Shown one piece after another: positions 35,913 to 44,387 of a stretch of 64,000 nt of DNA. This DNA comes from Streptomyces sp. A0642. Its GTDB lineage: Bacteria > Actinomycetota > Actinomycetes > Streptomycetales > Streptomycetaceae. The stretch's first letter is position 1. Each line of letters starts with the position of its first letter. Location of the stretch: NCBI RefSeq assembly GCF_004795105.1, contig NZ_SSBL01000005.1:124001-188000 (forward strand), given 5' to 3'. The notes under the pieces were generated by a model. The model ran no database searches. It was not told the DNA's origin and saw only the letters and a list, made by a program, of their open reading frames with translations. The translations under genes and the position numbers were made by a program.

Positions 35913-36070
35913 TACTGCTTCTCCCGCTTCAGGTAGGCCACGAGCTGCTCGGGGTTGTTCGGGCCGGGAACGACCTGGACCAGCTCCCAGCCGTCCTCGC
36001 CCCAGGTGTCCAGAATCTGCTTGGTCGCGTGCACGAGAAGGGGCACGGTCGCGTATTCCCACTTGGTCAT
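35912..36070 (-). CDS. Small DUF4177-like protein
   Basis: 52 residues (MTKWEYATVPLLVHATKQIL, then WGEDGWELVQVVPGP). The pattern W-E-Y...WGxxGWELV is that of DUF4177. It overlaps the RidA start by one base and probably forms a two-gene unit with it. No ribosome site precedes ATG 36070, and TACAGT lies 6 nt upstream, suggesting a leaderless message. Function unknown. Confidence 0.85.
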   Translation of the reverse strand: MTKWEYATVPLLVHATKQILDTWGEDGWELVQVVPGPNNPEQLVAYLKREKQ

Positions 36071-36139
36071 GGCCCGACTGTAATGCCTGTGCGATCGCTG
36101 CCATGCGCAGCCTCGTGCGTAGCCTGCGGCGCGACTGGT

Positions 36140-36145
36140 TAGGCT
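36140..36145 (+). promoter_or_regulatory. Candidate -10 for the ATPase pair (leaderless start)
   Basis: TAGGCT, 7 nt before the GTG start at 36153, with no ribosome site between. The same hexamer sits 6 nt before the PBP gene at 39340. Confidence 0.45.
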
Positions 36146-36152
36146 CGAATAC

Positions 36153-37142
36153 GTGAGCAGGTTCCAGGTCGTCAGCGGCAAGGGCGGTACCGGTAAGACC
36201 ACGGTCGCCGCCGCCCTCGCGCTCGCCCTCGCGACCGAGGGCAAACGCACCCTTCTGGTCGAGGTCGAGGGCAGGCAGGGCATCGCCCAGCTCTTCGAGG
36301 CGGACTCCCTCCCCTACGAGGAGCGCAAGATCGCCGTCGCGCCCGGCGGCGGCGAGGTGTACGCGCTCGCGATCGACGCCGAGCGCGCCCTCCTCGACTA
36401 CCTCCAGATGTTCTACAAGCTCGGCAGCGCGGGCCGGGCGCTGAAGAAACTCGGCGCCATCGACTTCGCCACCACCATCGCGCCCGGTGTCCGGGACGTC
36501 CTGCTGACGGGCAAGGCGTGCGAGGCGGTACGGCGCAAGGACAAGCGGAATCGGTTCGTCTACGACTACGTGATCATGGACGCCCCTCCGACCGGCCGCA
36601 TCACCCGCTTCCTCAACGTGAACGACGAGGTGGCGGGGCTGGCCCGGATCGGCCCGATACACAATCAGGCCCAGGCCGTGATGAGGGTGCTGAAGTCTCC
36701 CGGGACGGCCGTGCACCTGGTGACCCTCCTGGAGGAGATGCCGGTCCAGGAGACCGCCGACGGAATCGCGGAGCTGCGGGCCGCCGAACTCCCGGTGGGC
36801 CGGGTCATCGTGAACATGGTGCGTCCGCACCTGCTGGACGAGGACGCGCTGCGCACCGCCGCGGGCGGGCGGCGCAAGGAGATCGCCAAAACGCTCACCC
36901 GGGCCGGTGTGACCGGCTCCGCGGGGCTCGTACGCCCCCTGGTCGAGCAGGCGGCCGAGCACGCCCAGCGGGTCGAGCTGGAGCGCGAGCAGCGGGCCGT
37001 GCTGGCGGGACTCGGGCTGCCGGGGTACGAACTCCCGCTGATCGGCGAGGGCGTGGACCCGGCAGGGCTGTACGAGCTGGCGGTGGAGCTGCGCAAGCAG
37101 GGCGTGGGCGAAGGGGCGGGGGAACAAGGGGTGGGTTCATGA
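36153..37142 (+). CDS. ArsA/Get3-like ATPase, first of pair
   Basis: 329 residues. Deviant Walker A VSGKGGTGKTTVA at the N-terminus, then LVEVEGRQG (switch I, Glu replacing the usual Asp) and Walker B-like DYVIMDAPPTGRITR (switch II). This is the anion-transporting-ATPase/Get3 family, not a real arsenite pump subunit: no ArsB partner lies next to it. GTG at 36153 with a -10 just upstream. The end overlaps the second ATPase by 4 bp. The M. tuberculosis pair Rv3679/Rv3680 forms a heterodimer next to whiB4 and ponA2, as here. Confidence 0.92.
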   Translation: MSRFQVVSGKGGTGKTTVAAALALALATEGKRTLLVEVEGRQGIAQLFEADSLPYEERKIAVAPGGGEVYALAIDAERALLDYLQMFYKLGSAGRALKKLGAIDFATTIAPGVRDVLLTGKACEAVRRKDKRNRFVYDYVIMDAPPTGRITRFLNVNDEVAGLARIGPIHNQAQAVMRVLKSPGTAVHLVTLLEEMPVQETADGIAELRAAELPVGRVIVNMVRPHLLDEDALRTAAGGRRKEIAKTLTRAGVTGSAGLVRPLVEQAAEHAQRVELEREQRAVLAGLGLPGYELPLIGEGVDPAGLYELAVELRKQGVGEGAGEQGVGS

Positions 37143-38560
37143 CATCGGGCACGGAAGCGAGCACGGGCGGGGAAGCGAGCACCGGGGCGGGTACGGAGCC
37201 GGAAACGGAACCGGACGCCGCTCCCGCCCTGGAGACCGACGCCCTGCTCGACGACCCCGGCATCCGGATCATCGTGTGCTGCGGCTCCGGCGGCGTCGGC
37301 AAGACGACGACCGCGGCGGCCCTCGGCGTGCGCGCGGCCGAGCGCGGCCGCAAGGTCGTCGTCCTCACCATCGACCCGGCGCGCAGACTCGCCCAGTCCA
37401 TGGGAATCGACTCCCTGGACAACATCCCCCGCCGGGTGAAGGGCGTGGGGGCTCAGGGCGCCGGCGAACTGCACGCCATGATGCTCGACATGAAGCGGAC
37501 CTTCGACGAGATCGTCGAGGCGCACGCGGACGGGGAGCGGGCCCGGGCGATCCTGGAGAACCCCTTCTACCAGTCCCTGTCGGCCGGTTTCGCGGGCACG
37601 CAGGAGTACATGGCGATGGAGAAGCTCGGTCAGCTCCGGGCGCGCGACGAGTGGGACCTGATCATCGTCGACACCCCGCCGTCGCGGTCCGCGCTGGACT
37701 TCCTGGACGCGCCGAAGCGGCTGGGCTCGTTCCTGGACGGGAAGTTCATCAAGCTGCTGATGGCCCCGGCGAAAATGGGCGGCCGGGCCGGAATGAAGTT
37801 CCTCAACGTGGGCATGTCGATGATGACGGGGACGCTGGGCAAGCTGCTCGGCGGCCAGTTCCTGCGGGACGTGCAGACCTTCGTCGCCGCGATGGACACC
37901 ATGTTCGGCGGGTTCCGCACCCGCGCCGACGCCACGTACAAGCTCCTCCAGGCCCCCGGCACTGCGTTCCTCGTCGTCGCGACACCGGAGCGGGACGCGC
38001 TCCGCGAAGCGGCGTACTTCGTGGAACGGCTGGCCGCGGAGGACATGCCGCTGGCAGGTCTGGTGCTCAACCGGGTCCACGGCAGCGACGCCGCCCGGCT
38101 CTCCGCCGAGCACGCGCTGGCCGCCGCAGAAAATCTTGAGGCCGACGGCATTGTGGATCAGGGGGCCGGGAAGGCTGGACTTCGTGAGCCCGCCGAATCC
38201 CCCGCGGCCGGTTCCGCACGGACCCCGGACCCCGCAGGAGCCGCCACCCCCGAACCGTCCGAGCACGCCTCGGAGCAGGACCCCGCCGACATCGCGGACG
38301 CCGGTGCCGACGCCGCAATGGACCCCGTGACAGCCGCCGTGACCGTCGACCAGCTGACGGCAGGCCTGCTGCGTCTGCATGCCGAACGGATGCAGGTGGT
38401 CGCGCGCGAACAGCGCACACGCGACCGCTTCACCGCGCTGCATCCCGAGGTGGCCGTGACCGCGGTGGCCGCGCTGCCCGGAGATGTCCATGACCTCGCA
38501 GGGCTGCGAGCCATCGGGGACCGGCTCGCGACCGGTTCCGCCCCGGCCGGAGCTGCGTAG
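37139..38560 (+). CDS. ArsA/Get3-like ATPase, second of pair
   Basis: 473 residues. An acidic/Thr-rich N-terminal extension of about 40 residues precedes Walker A CGSGGVGKTTTAA, switch I LTIDPARRLAQS and Walker B-like WDLIIVDTPPSR. A Pro/Ala/Glu-rich low-complexity insert (about 350-400) sits before the last helices. Start ATG overlaps the previous stop (ATGA). It should pair with the first ATPase. Convergent with wblA. Confidence 0.92.
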   Translation: MTSGTEASTGGEASTGAGTEPETEPDAAPALETDALLDDPGIRIIVCCGSGGVGKTTTAAALGVRAAERGRKVVVLTIDPARRLAQSMGIDSLDNIPRRVKGVGAQGAGELHAMMLDMKRTFDEIVEAHADGERARAILENPFYQSLSAGFAGTQEYMAMEKLGQLRARDEWDLIIVDTPPSRSALDFLDAPKRLGSFLDGKFIKLLMAPAKMGGRAGMKFLNVGMSMMTGTLGKLLGGQFLRDVQTFVAAMDTMFGGFRTRADATYKLLQAPGTAFLVVATPERDALREAAYFVERLAAEDMPLAGLVLNRVHGSDAARLSAEHALAAAENLEADGIVDQGAGKAGLREPAESPAAGSARTPDPAGAATPEPSEHASEQDPADIADAGADAAMDPVTAAVTVDQLTAGLLRLHAERMQVVAREQRTRDRFTALHPEVAVTAVAALPGDVHDLAGLRAIGDRLATGSAPAGAA

Positions 38561-38590
38561 TCACCCCGTCGTCCGTCCCGCCGCCCGGGA

Positions 38591-38998
38591 CTACCCCACG
38601 GCGGCGAGCGTCTCGTGCAGTTCGTCGTCCTCCAGCCCGATCGCCACGGGCAGGATGCCCGTGGACCGCTCGTACTCGCTGCGCGCGGTCTCCAGCAACC
38701 GGCGCCAGGACGTGACCGTCGGGCGCCGGCGCAGCAGTGCGCGGCGCTCCCGCTCGGTCATTCCACCCCACACGCCGAATTCGACGCGATTGTCGAGCGC
38801 GTCCGCAAGGCACTCGGTCCGCACCGGGCAACCGGTGCACACCGCCTTGGCCCTGTTCTGCGCTGCCCCTTGTACGAACAGTTCATCCGGATCGGTAGTG
38901 CGGCAGGCTGCCTGCGCACTCCAGTCGGTTACCCAGCCCATCCCGGCGCCGTCCTCTCCCGAATCGAGGCTCCCCCACGGCGGTAGCGGCATATTCAC
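38591..38998 (-). CDS. wblA: WhiB-like iron-sulfur regulator WblA
   Basis: Up to 135 residues. The four [4Fe-4S] cysteines are present: CRTTDPDELF, then VCTGCPVRTEC (C-x2-C-x5-C). The WhiB turn GVWGGMTERERR is followed by a basic segment (ALLRRRP). In S. coelicolor WblA is a global repressor of antibiotic production and needed for sporulation; the M. tuberculosis counterpart is WhiB4. The longest start (38998) is given; the internal ATG at 38941 gives MGWVTDWS, a more usual N-terminus. It is convergent with the ATPase pair and divergent from the PBP gene. Confidence 0.93.
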   Translation of the reverse strand: MNMPLPPWGSLDSGEDGAGMGWVTDWSAQAACRTTDPDELFVQGAAQNRAKAVCTGCPVRTECLADALDNRVEFGVWGGMTERERRALLRRRPTVTSWRRLLETARSEYERSTGILPVAIGLEDDELHETLAAVG

Positions 38999-39339
38999 CG
39001 CTGCCAGTTGAGGACGTTACGGAAGGTGGCGACAGCACAACACCCCCTTCGGGCCCAATCTTGAATGGCCCGAACGGACTATGCGTACGCGGCAGATCAC
39101 CCAGGGGAGTGATGCAAGGACATGCAGGACTATCCCGGAAGAATCGGGACAGATCACCTGAGCCATAACGGACGGTCGATGACACACGAGGCGATTTCGG
39201 GAGCGCCTGAACTCGTGGCCGGGTCATGCACAGGGTCATGCAGGGGGGTTGATACGAAACCGGACTGCTGTGACAGTTGAGAGCAGCTTAGGCCAAGGCA
39301 TATACGTGTGTCCGGCGAATGAGAACGTAGGCTGCCCCC
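38999..39339. other. wblA-PBP divergent regulatory region
   Basis: 341 bp with no gene. It must hold the wblA promoter and, at its right end, the TAGGCT -10 of the PBP gene. A small hairpin TCCCG/CGGGA lies near 39131. No further operator is recognised. Confidence 0.6.
39328..39333 (+). promoter_or_regulatory. Candidate -10 for the PBP gene (leaderless start)
   Basis: TAGGCT, 6 nt before ATG 39340; no ribosome site is visible, so transcription probably starts at the start codon. Confidence 0.45.
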
Positions 39340-41580
39340 ATGCCAAAGAAGCGCTCGGGCGGGGGTCTCACGACGACCCAGCAGGCCGCCAAGTTCCTCG
39401 GTGTCGCCGCACTCTCCGGAGTGGTCATGGCGGGCATCGCGCTGCCGGCCGCCGGAGCACTGGGTCTCGCCGCGAAGGGGACGGTCGACGGATTCGACGA
39501 GATCCCGGCCAACCTCAAGACTCCGCCGCTGAGCCAGCGCACCACGATCCTGGACAACCAGGGCGGCCAGATCGCCACGGTCTACTCGCGGGACCGGACC
39601 GTGGTGCCGCTGACGAAGATCTCCCCGTACATGCAGAAGGCGATCATCGCGATCGAGGACGCCCGCTTCTACGAGCACGGCGCCGTCGACCTCAAGGGCA
39701 TCCTGCGGGCGATGAACCGCAACGTACAGGCGGGCGGGACCGCGCAGGGCGCGTCGACCCTCACCCAGCAGTACGTGAAGAACGTCTTCGTCGAGGAGGC
39801 CGGTGACGACCCGACCAAGGTCGCCCAGGCAACCCAGCAGACGCTGGGCCGCAAGGTCCAGGAGCTGAAGTACGCGATCCAGGTCGAGGAAGAGCTCGGC
39901 AAGAAGAAGATCCTGGAGAACTACCTCAACATCACCTTCTTCGGGCAGCAGGCGTACGGCGTCGAGGCGGCCTCCCAGCGCTACTTCTCCAAGTCGGCGA
40001 AGGACCTGAAGCTGGAGGAGGCTGCGATGCTCGCCGGCATCGTGCAGTCACCCAGCCGCTACGACCCCGTCAACGACAAGGAAGAGGCGACCAAGCGCCG
40101 CAACACCGTCATCCAGCGGATGGCCGACGTCGGGGACATCTCGCCGGAAGAGGCCGCCAAGGCCAAGGAGACCCCGATCAAGCTGAAGGTGAAGCGGCCG
40201 AAGAACGGCTGCATCACCGCGGTCAGCGGATCCGGCTTCTTCTGCGACTACGTACGCCAGATCGTCACGAGCAATCCGGTGTTCGGGAAGACCGCCAAGG
40301 AGCGCGCCAAGCTCTGGGCGACCGGCGGACTGACCATCAAGACGACCCTGGACCCGCGGTCCCAGGCCGCCTCCAACGAGGCGGCGACCTCCCGGGTCCA
40401 CGAGACCGACAAGGTCGCGGCCTCGGTCGTCCAGGTCCAGCCCGGTACGGGCCAGATCCTGGCGATGGCCCAGTCCCGTCCGTACGGACTCGACGCGGCC
40501 AAGCACCAGACCGTGCTGAACCTCTCCGTCGACCACAAGATGGGCGGCAGCTACGCCGGCTTCCAGGTCGGGTCGACCTTCAAGCCCATCACCGCTGCCG
40601 CCGCGCTGGAGAAGGGCATCAGTCCGGCGCAGAGCTTCACCACCCCCCACGAGATCTCGCTGCCCGGCGAGAGCTTCCGCACCTGCGACAACCGGCCTGC
40701 GGACGACAAACCGTGGGAGGTGGGGAACGAGCTCGAATCGGAGAAGGGCATGTTCGACATGACCAGCGCGCTGGGCAAGTCGATCAACACCTACTTCGCG
40801 AAGCTCGAGCAGAAGACCGGCCTCTGCGAGACGCTGGCGATGGCGAAGAAGGTCGGCTACAACCGCGGCGACAACAAGCCGCTGTGGCAGGTCGCCAACA
40901 CCACGCTCGGCGGTCAGGAGTCGACGCCTCTGGCGATGGCCTCGGTCTACGCGACGTTCGCCAACCGGGGCACGTACTGCTCCCCGGTCGCGCTGCTCTC
41001 GGTCACCAAGCCGGACGGCAAGCGGATCGGCGTACCGAAGTCGACGTGCGACCGGGCCATGAGCGAGCACACGGCCGACACGATCAACCAGATGCTCAAG
41101 GGCGTCGTCGCGGACGGCACCGGCCAGTCGGCCGGCCTCAGTGACCGTGACAACGCGGGCAAGACCGGTACGACCGACGAGCGCATCAACGCCTGGTTCG
41201 TCGGCTACACGCCGAACCTGTCCACGGCGGTGTGGGTCGGCAGCGACGGCGCCAAGCAGATCCCGATGAGCAACATCACCATCGGCGGTCAGTACTACGA
41301 GGACGTCTGCGGTGGCTGTCTGCCCGGTCCGATCTGGAAGACGGCGATGACGGGCTCCCTCGACGCCTCCGAGACTCCGGCCTTCAACCCGGTCGATGTC
41401 CCGCGGGCGAAGGTGAAGGAAGACAAGGACAAGGGCAAGGGCCAGGACAAGAAGAAGCCGGGTGACGACGACAAGTCCGGCGACGACACCCCCTTCCCCG
41501 GCATCAGCATCTCGCCGGACCTGCTCGGCGGGAACGACGGGAACGGCCGCGGTCACGGCGGCGGGACGAACGGCCCCTGA
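39340..41580 (+). CDS. Bifunctional penicillin-binding protein (class A PBP, PonA2-like)
   Basis: 746 residues. N-terminal membrane helix (about 18-45), glycosyltransferase-51 domain with catalytic Glu106 (AIEDARFYEHG) and QGASTLTQQYVKN, then a transpeptidase domain with SxxK (GSTFKPIT, about 412), SxN (KSINTYF) and KTG (GKTGTTD, about 608). It polymerises and cross-links peptidoglycan outside the membrane. The C-terminus is a charged Lys/Asp then Gly/Asn tail; no PASTA domain, unlike some PonA2 proteins. Followed by a 24-bp hairpin terminator. Confidence 0.95.
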   Translation: MPKKRSGGGLTTTQQAAKFLGVAALSGVVMAGIALPAAGALGLAAKGTVDGFDEIPANLKTPPLSQRTTILDNQGGQIATVYSRDRTVVPLTKISPYMQKAIIAIEDARFYEHGAVDLKGILRAMNRNVQAGGTAQGASTLTQQYVKNVFVEEAGDDPTKVAQATQQTLGRKVQELKYAIQVEEELGKKKILENYLNITFFGQQAYGVEAASQRYFSKSAKDLKLEEAAMLAGIVQSPSRYDPVNDKEEATKRRNTVIQRMADVGDISPEEAAKAKETPIKLKVKRPKNGCITAVSGSGFFCDYVRQIVTSNPVFGKTAKERAKLWATGGLTIKTTLDPRSQAASNEAATSRVHETDKVAASVVQVQPGTGQILAMAQSRPYGLDAAKHQTVLNLSVDHKMGGSYAGFQVGSTFKPITAAAALEKGISPAQSFTTPHEISLPGESFRTCDNRPADDKPWEVGNELESEKGMFDMTSALGKSINTYFAKLEQKTGLCETLAMAKKVGYNRGDNKPLWQVANTTLGGQESTPLAMASVYATFANRGTYCSPVALLSVTKPDGKRIGVPKSTCDRAMSEHTADTINQMLKGVVADGTGQSAGLSDRDNAGKTGTTDERINAWFVGYTPNLSTAVWVGSDGAKQIPMSNITIGGQYYEDVCGGCLPGPIWKTAMTGSLDASETPAFNPVDVPRAKVKEDKDKGKGQDKKKPGDDDKSGDDTPFPGISISPDLLGGNDGNGRGHGGGTNGP

Positions 41581-41975
41581 CCGGGCCGCCGGCCGCAGGC
41601 CGCGTACGTCCGTCAGACATGAAGGTGGGGCGCCCCCGGCTCGGGGGCGCCCCACCTTCATGTCTGCTGCGTGCCGAGCCCGTCGGTGCTGCGGGCGCGC
41701 TGCCTGCGTGGGTGCCTGCGCGCCTGCGTGCCTGCGTGCCTCTGTGCGGCTATGCGCTGGCGGCGAGGGGCTGCCCCGGTTGGGGCTCCGGCTGGGGGCT
41801 GCCCGCTTGGTGCCCCGGCAGGTTGTCGGGCTGTCAGGCCGGCCGGAGGCCTGGGGCCTGAGGCCCGGAGGCCTGGGTGCCGGAGGCCGGTAGGCCGCCC
41901 GGCTGCCTGCTTGCCGATGCCAGGTGCCTCCGGCGGCCGCTTGGCACAGCCTGCCGCCTGCCGCGTTTCGTCGAC
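41581..41975. other. Intergenic region with terminator and low-complexity repeats
   Basis: After the terminator, about 41690-41940 is built of short degenerate direct repeats: CTGCGTGCCTGCG-type units (41695-41750), then GGAGGCCTGGG-type units (41840-41895). No credible gene; frames differ only in repeat phase. Confidence 0.6.
41615..41665. terminator. Strong hairpin terminator after the PBP gene
   Basis: 24-bp perfect stem starting AGACATGAAGGTGGGG, 3-nt loop, 35 bp after the stop codon. No T tract. Confidence 0.85.
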
Positions 41976-42440
41976 TCAGCCGGCGAGGAGCTTCTTCACC
42001 GCGGCGGCCACCCGGCCGCCCTCGGCGCGCCCCGCGACCTTCGGGTTCACGAGCTTCATGACCGCGCCCATCGCGCGCGGCCCCTCGGCCCCGGCGGCCT
42101 TCGCCTCGTCGACGGCGTACGCCACGATCGCGGTCAGCTCGTCGTCGCTCAGCTGCTTCGGGAGGTAGGCGTCGAGCAGCTCGCCCTCCTTCGTCTCCCG
42201 CTCGGCCTGCTCGGTCCGGCCGCCCTTCGCGAAGGCCTCGGCCGCCTCGCGGCGCTTCTTGGCCTCCTTGGCGATCACCTTCTGCACCTCGTCGTCGGAG
42301 AGTTCGCGGGCCGTCTTGCCGCCGACCTCCTCCTTGGTGATCGCGGTGAGGGTCAGCCGGAGCGTGGACGAGGTCAGCTCGTCGCGCGCCTTCATGGCCG
42401 TGGTGAGGTCTTCCTTGAGCTTGGACTTGAGCGTGGTCAT
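41976..42440 (-). CDS. YqeY/GatB-tail-domain protein
   Basis: 154 residues. The N-terminus MTTLKSKLKEDLTTAMKARD and later DAYLPKQLSDDEL and GAVMKLVNPKVAGRAEGGRV match the YqeY family, which resembles the tail of GatB of the Asp/Glu-tRNA amidotransferase. The molecular role is not known. ATG at 42440 has no ribosome site; CACAAT lies 6 nt upstream (possibly leaderless). Divergent from the metallophosphoesterase with 79 bp between. Confidence 0.93.
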   Translation of the reverse strand: MTTLKSKLKEDLTTAMKARDELTSSTLRLTLTAITKEEVGGKTARELSDDEVQKVIAKEAKKRREAAEAFAKGGRTEQAERETKEGELLDAYLPKQLSDDELTAIVAYAVDEAKAAGAEGPRAMGAVMKLVNPKVAGRAEGGRVAAAVKKLLAG

Positions 42441-42519
42441 GGGGTGATTGTGGCAGGTGCGGGGTGTCCACCGCCCGCCGGTTTTCCTGTGGGCACGCCC
42501 TGTCTGCGACGATGGGCGC

Positions 42520-43461
42520 ATGCGCGCACGCTACGGAGTACCCCTGAAAATCACGGCGGTCACCGCCGCGGCCGGCGCCGCCGGTCTCGCCTACGCGGCC
42601 GGATTCGAGGCCCGCTCGTTCCGTCTGCGAAGGGTCGCCATCCCCGTACTCCCGCACGGAGCACGCCCGTTGCGCGTCCTGCAGATCTCGGACGTGCACA
42701 TGGTCAGCGGCCAGCGCAAGAAGCGGGCCTGGCTGCAGTCCCTGGCGGGGCTGCGCCCGGACTTCGTCGTGAACACCGGTGACAACCTCTCCGACCCGGA
42801 GGCCGTACCCGAGCTGCTCGACGCTCTCGGCCCGCTGATGGAGTTCCCGGGCGTGTACGTGTTCGGCTCCAACGACTACTACGGCCCCAAGCTCCGCAAC
42901 CCCGCCCGCTACCTCTTCGAGAAGGCGGCGGGCAAGCACGGTCTCAACGGGAACGCCCCGGCGGTCGGCGTCGTCCACAACCCGTGGGAACCGATGCGCG
43001 ACGCCTTCGACGAAGCGGGCTGGCTGAACCTGTCCAACACCCGGGGCCGGCTGAAGCTCGACGGCCTGGAGCTGGCCTTCACCGGCCTCGACGACCCGCA
43101 CATCAAGCGCGACCGCTACGCGGAGGTCTCGGGCGGCCCCGAGACGGGCGCCGACCTCTCCATCGCCGTGGTCCACGCCCCCTACCTGCGCTCACTCGAC
43201 GCCTTCACCGCGGACGGCTACCCGCTGATCCTGGCCGGCCACACCCATGGGGGCCAGCTCTGCATCCCCTTCTACGGGGCGCTGGTCACCAACTGCGACC
43301 TGGACACGGACCGGGTGAAGGGCCTCTCCAGCCACACGGCCGACGGCCACCGCGCCTACCTCCACGTCTCGGCGGGCTGCGGCACGAACCGCTACACCCC
43401 GGTCCGCTTCGCCTGCCCCCCGGAGGCGACCTTGCTGACCTTGACGGCACGGGACGTGTGA
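42520..43461 (+). CDS. Membrane-anchored metallophosphoesterase
   Basis: 313 residues. A short N-terminal hydrophobic segment (ITAVTAAAGAAGLAYAAGF) precedes a calcineurin-like phosphoesterase: ISDVHM (D-x-H), NTGDNL, GSNDYY (GNHD variant with Ser-Asn-Asp), VVHAP and the final GHTHGGQ. The GSND change of the GNH[DE] motif is common in YkuE-like proteins. Likely acts on lipid-linked or nucleotide phosphates. Ortholog position equals Rv3683. ATG at 42520. Confidence 0.93.
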   Translation: MRARYGVPLKITAVTAAAGAAGLAYAAGFEARSFRLRRVAIPVLPHGARPLRVLQISDVHMVSGQRKKRAWLQSLAGLRPDFVVNTGDNLSDPEAVPELLDALGPLMEFPGVYVFGSNDYYGPKLRNPARYLFEKAAGKHGLNGNAPAVGVVHNPWEPMRDAFDEAGWLNLSNTRGRLKLDGLELAFTGLDDPHIKRDRYAEVSGGPETGADLSIAVVHAPYLRSLDAFTADGYPLILAGHTHGGQLCIPFYGALVTNCDLDTDRVKGLSSHTADGHRAYLHVSAGCGTNRYTPVRFACPPEATLLTLTARDV

Positions 43462-43577
43462 CCGCTTGCGTACGGTCTGTGGCTGCGAGCACCCGCGCGA
43501 TCGGCACAAAAAGCGGATTTCGTCTCCGGCCGCCGGTGGGCTAAAGTAATCGATGTCGCCGGGAGACCGGCGGCGAT

Positions 43578-43651
43578 CGGGGTGTAGCGCAGCTTGGCAG
43601 CGCGCTTCGTTCGGGACGAAGAGGTCGTGGGTTCAAATCCCGCCACCCCGA
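43578..43651 (+). tRNA. tRNA-Pro(CGG)
   Basis: 74 nt with full cloverleaf: acceptor CGGGGTG/CACCCCG, D-arm GCGC-AGCTTGGCA-GCGC, anticodon stem CTTCG/CGAAG with loop TTCGGGA (anticodon CGG), T-arm GTGGGTTCAAATCCCGC. The CCA end is not encoded. It marks the end of the conserved gene block; an accessory-looking region follows. Confidence 0.97.
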
Positions 43652-43667
43652 CAGCCGTAAGACCAGG

Positions 43668-43704
43668 TCAGGGGCCTGATCCACTGAGTGGATCAGGCCC
43701 CTGA
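43668..43704 (+). terminator. Terminator of tRNA-Pro
   Basis: 18-bp stem (TCAGGGGCCTGATCCACT and complement) around one base, 17 bp after the tRNA, followed by GTGGTTTCC. Confidence 0.85.
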
Positions 43705-44387
43705 GTGGTTTCCGGGGGCGCCTTGGAGAGCCCGGGGCGGGGGCCGACTCCTGCGCCGGTCAGCCCAATAGCTCGCCCAGCATTTTCCGGTACTACCGCG
43801 CCGGGTCCGACCGCAGGCCGATGCACCACGGACGGATGCTCTTCCGTCTGGAGGCAGGACAACTTTCTGCCGCCCACTCTCATCGAGGGTTCCTCGCCTT
43901 CAAGATGTCTCCTTGCCGCTCTCTTCCCACCAAGTGCCGACCTGGCCATGGCCGGAGGCGGTACCAGGGCCGGATCACCGCCGAAGCCTGCATCACCGCA
44001 GCCCTGCTGGGCAGCGCCGGGATCGTCCTCATGGCGGCGGACAGCCAGGGAAGCGGCTGGAGCGAGACCACCTCATCCGGATCCAGCAACAGCCCTGCCG
44101 CACGAGACGGGCTGACTACCGTCTCTCGCACCCTTCCTCCTCCCGCTGCCGCCGTATTCCGACAGGGACTTCAGCGACTGGACAGCGCATACGCCCGTCT
44201 CACCACGGAGCCGCAAGGCTCACTGATCGGCCTCCTCCTTGGCGCGGAGTCGCGGGGTCGGCAACTGGGCTGGTGGTGGCATCGGCGGCCCGAGCCACTG
44301 CCCTGGTGACCCGATCCCCTTCGATCGTTGTCCGCGCAGCGCGGAGGGCAGGGATGCGGAGGTCCGGTTCCCTGCCCTCTTTCCCGC
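43705..44387. other. Gene-poor stretch after tRNA-Pro
   Basis: No gene of known family. One plus-strand frame (43821-44309) is noted separately. No integrase, no second copy of the tRNA 3' end and no transposase is seen. Confidence 0.5.
43821..44309 (+). CDS. Hypothetical protein, weakly supported
   Basis: A 162-codon frame. Its centre (ITAEACITAALLGSAGIVLM) could be a single membrane helix, followed by a Ser/Thr-rich stretch and a helical end (LQRLDSAYARL). No ribosome site precedes the first ATG; an internal ATG (MSPCRSL) is an alternative. The basic, Cys-containing N-terminus looks like non-coding translation. It may be a remnant of a secreted protein or chance. Confidence 0.25.
   Translation: MHHGRMLFRLEAGQLSAAHSHRGFLAFKMSPCRSLPTKCRPGHGRRRYQGRITAEACITAALLGSAGIVLMAADSQGSGWSETTSSGSSNSPAARDGLTTVSRTLPPPAAAVFRQGLQRLDSAYARLTTEPQGSLIGLLLGAESRGRQLGWWWHRRPEPLPW

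Noticed and set aside
36153..38560. ArsA subunits of an arsenite pump
   Set aside because: The pair is in the conserved core block, 10 kb from the ars genes, with an Acr3 exporter that does not need ArsA.
43578..43651. Integrated element with attL/attR at tRNA-Pro
   Set aside because: No second copy of the tRNA 3' end, integrase or excisionase was found in the window.
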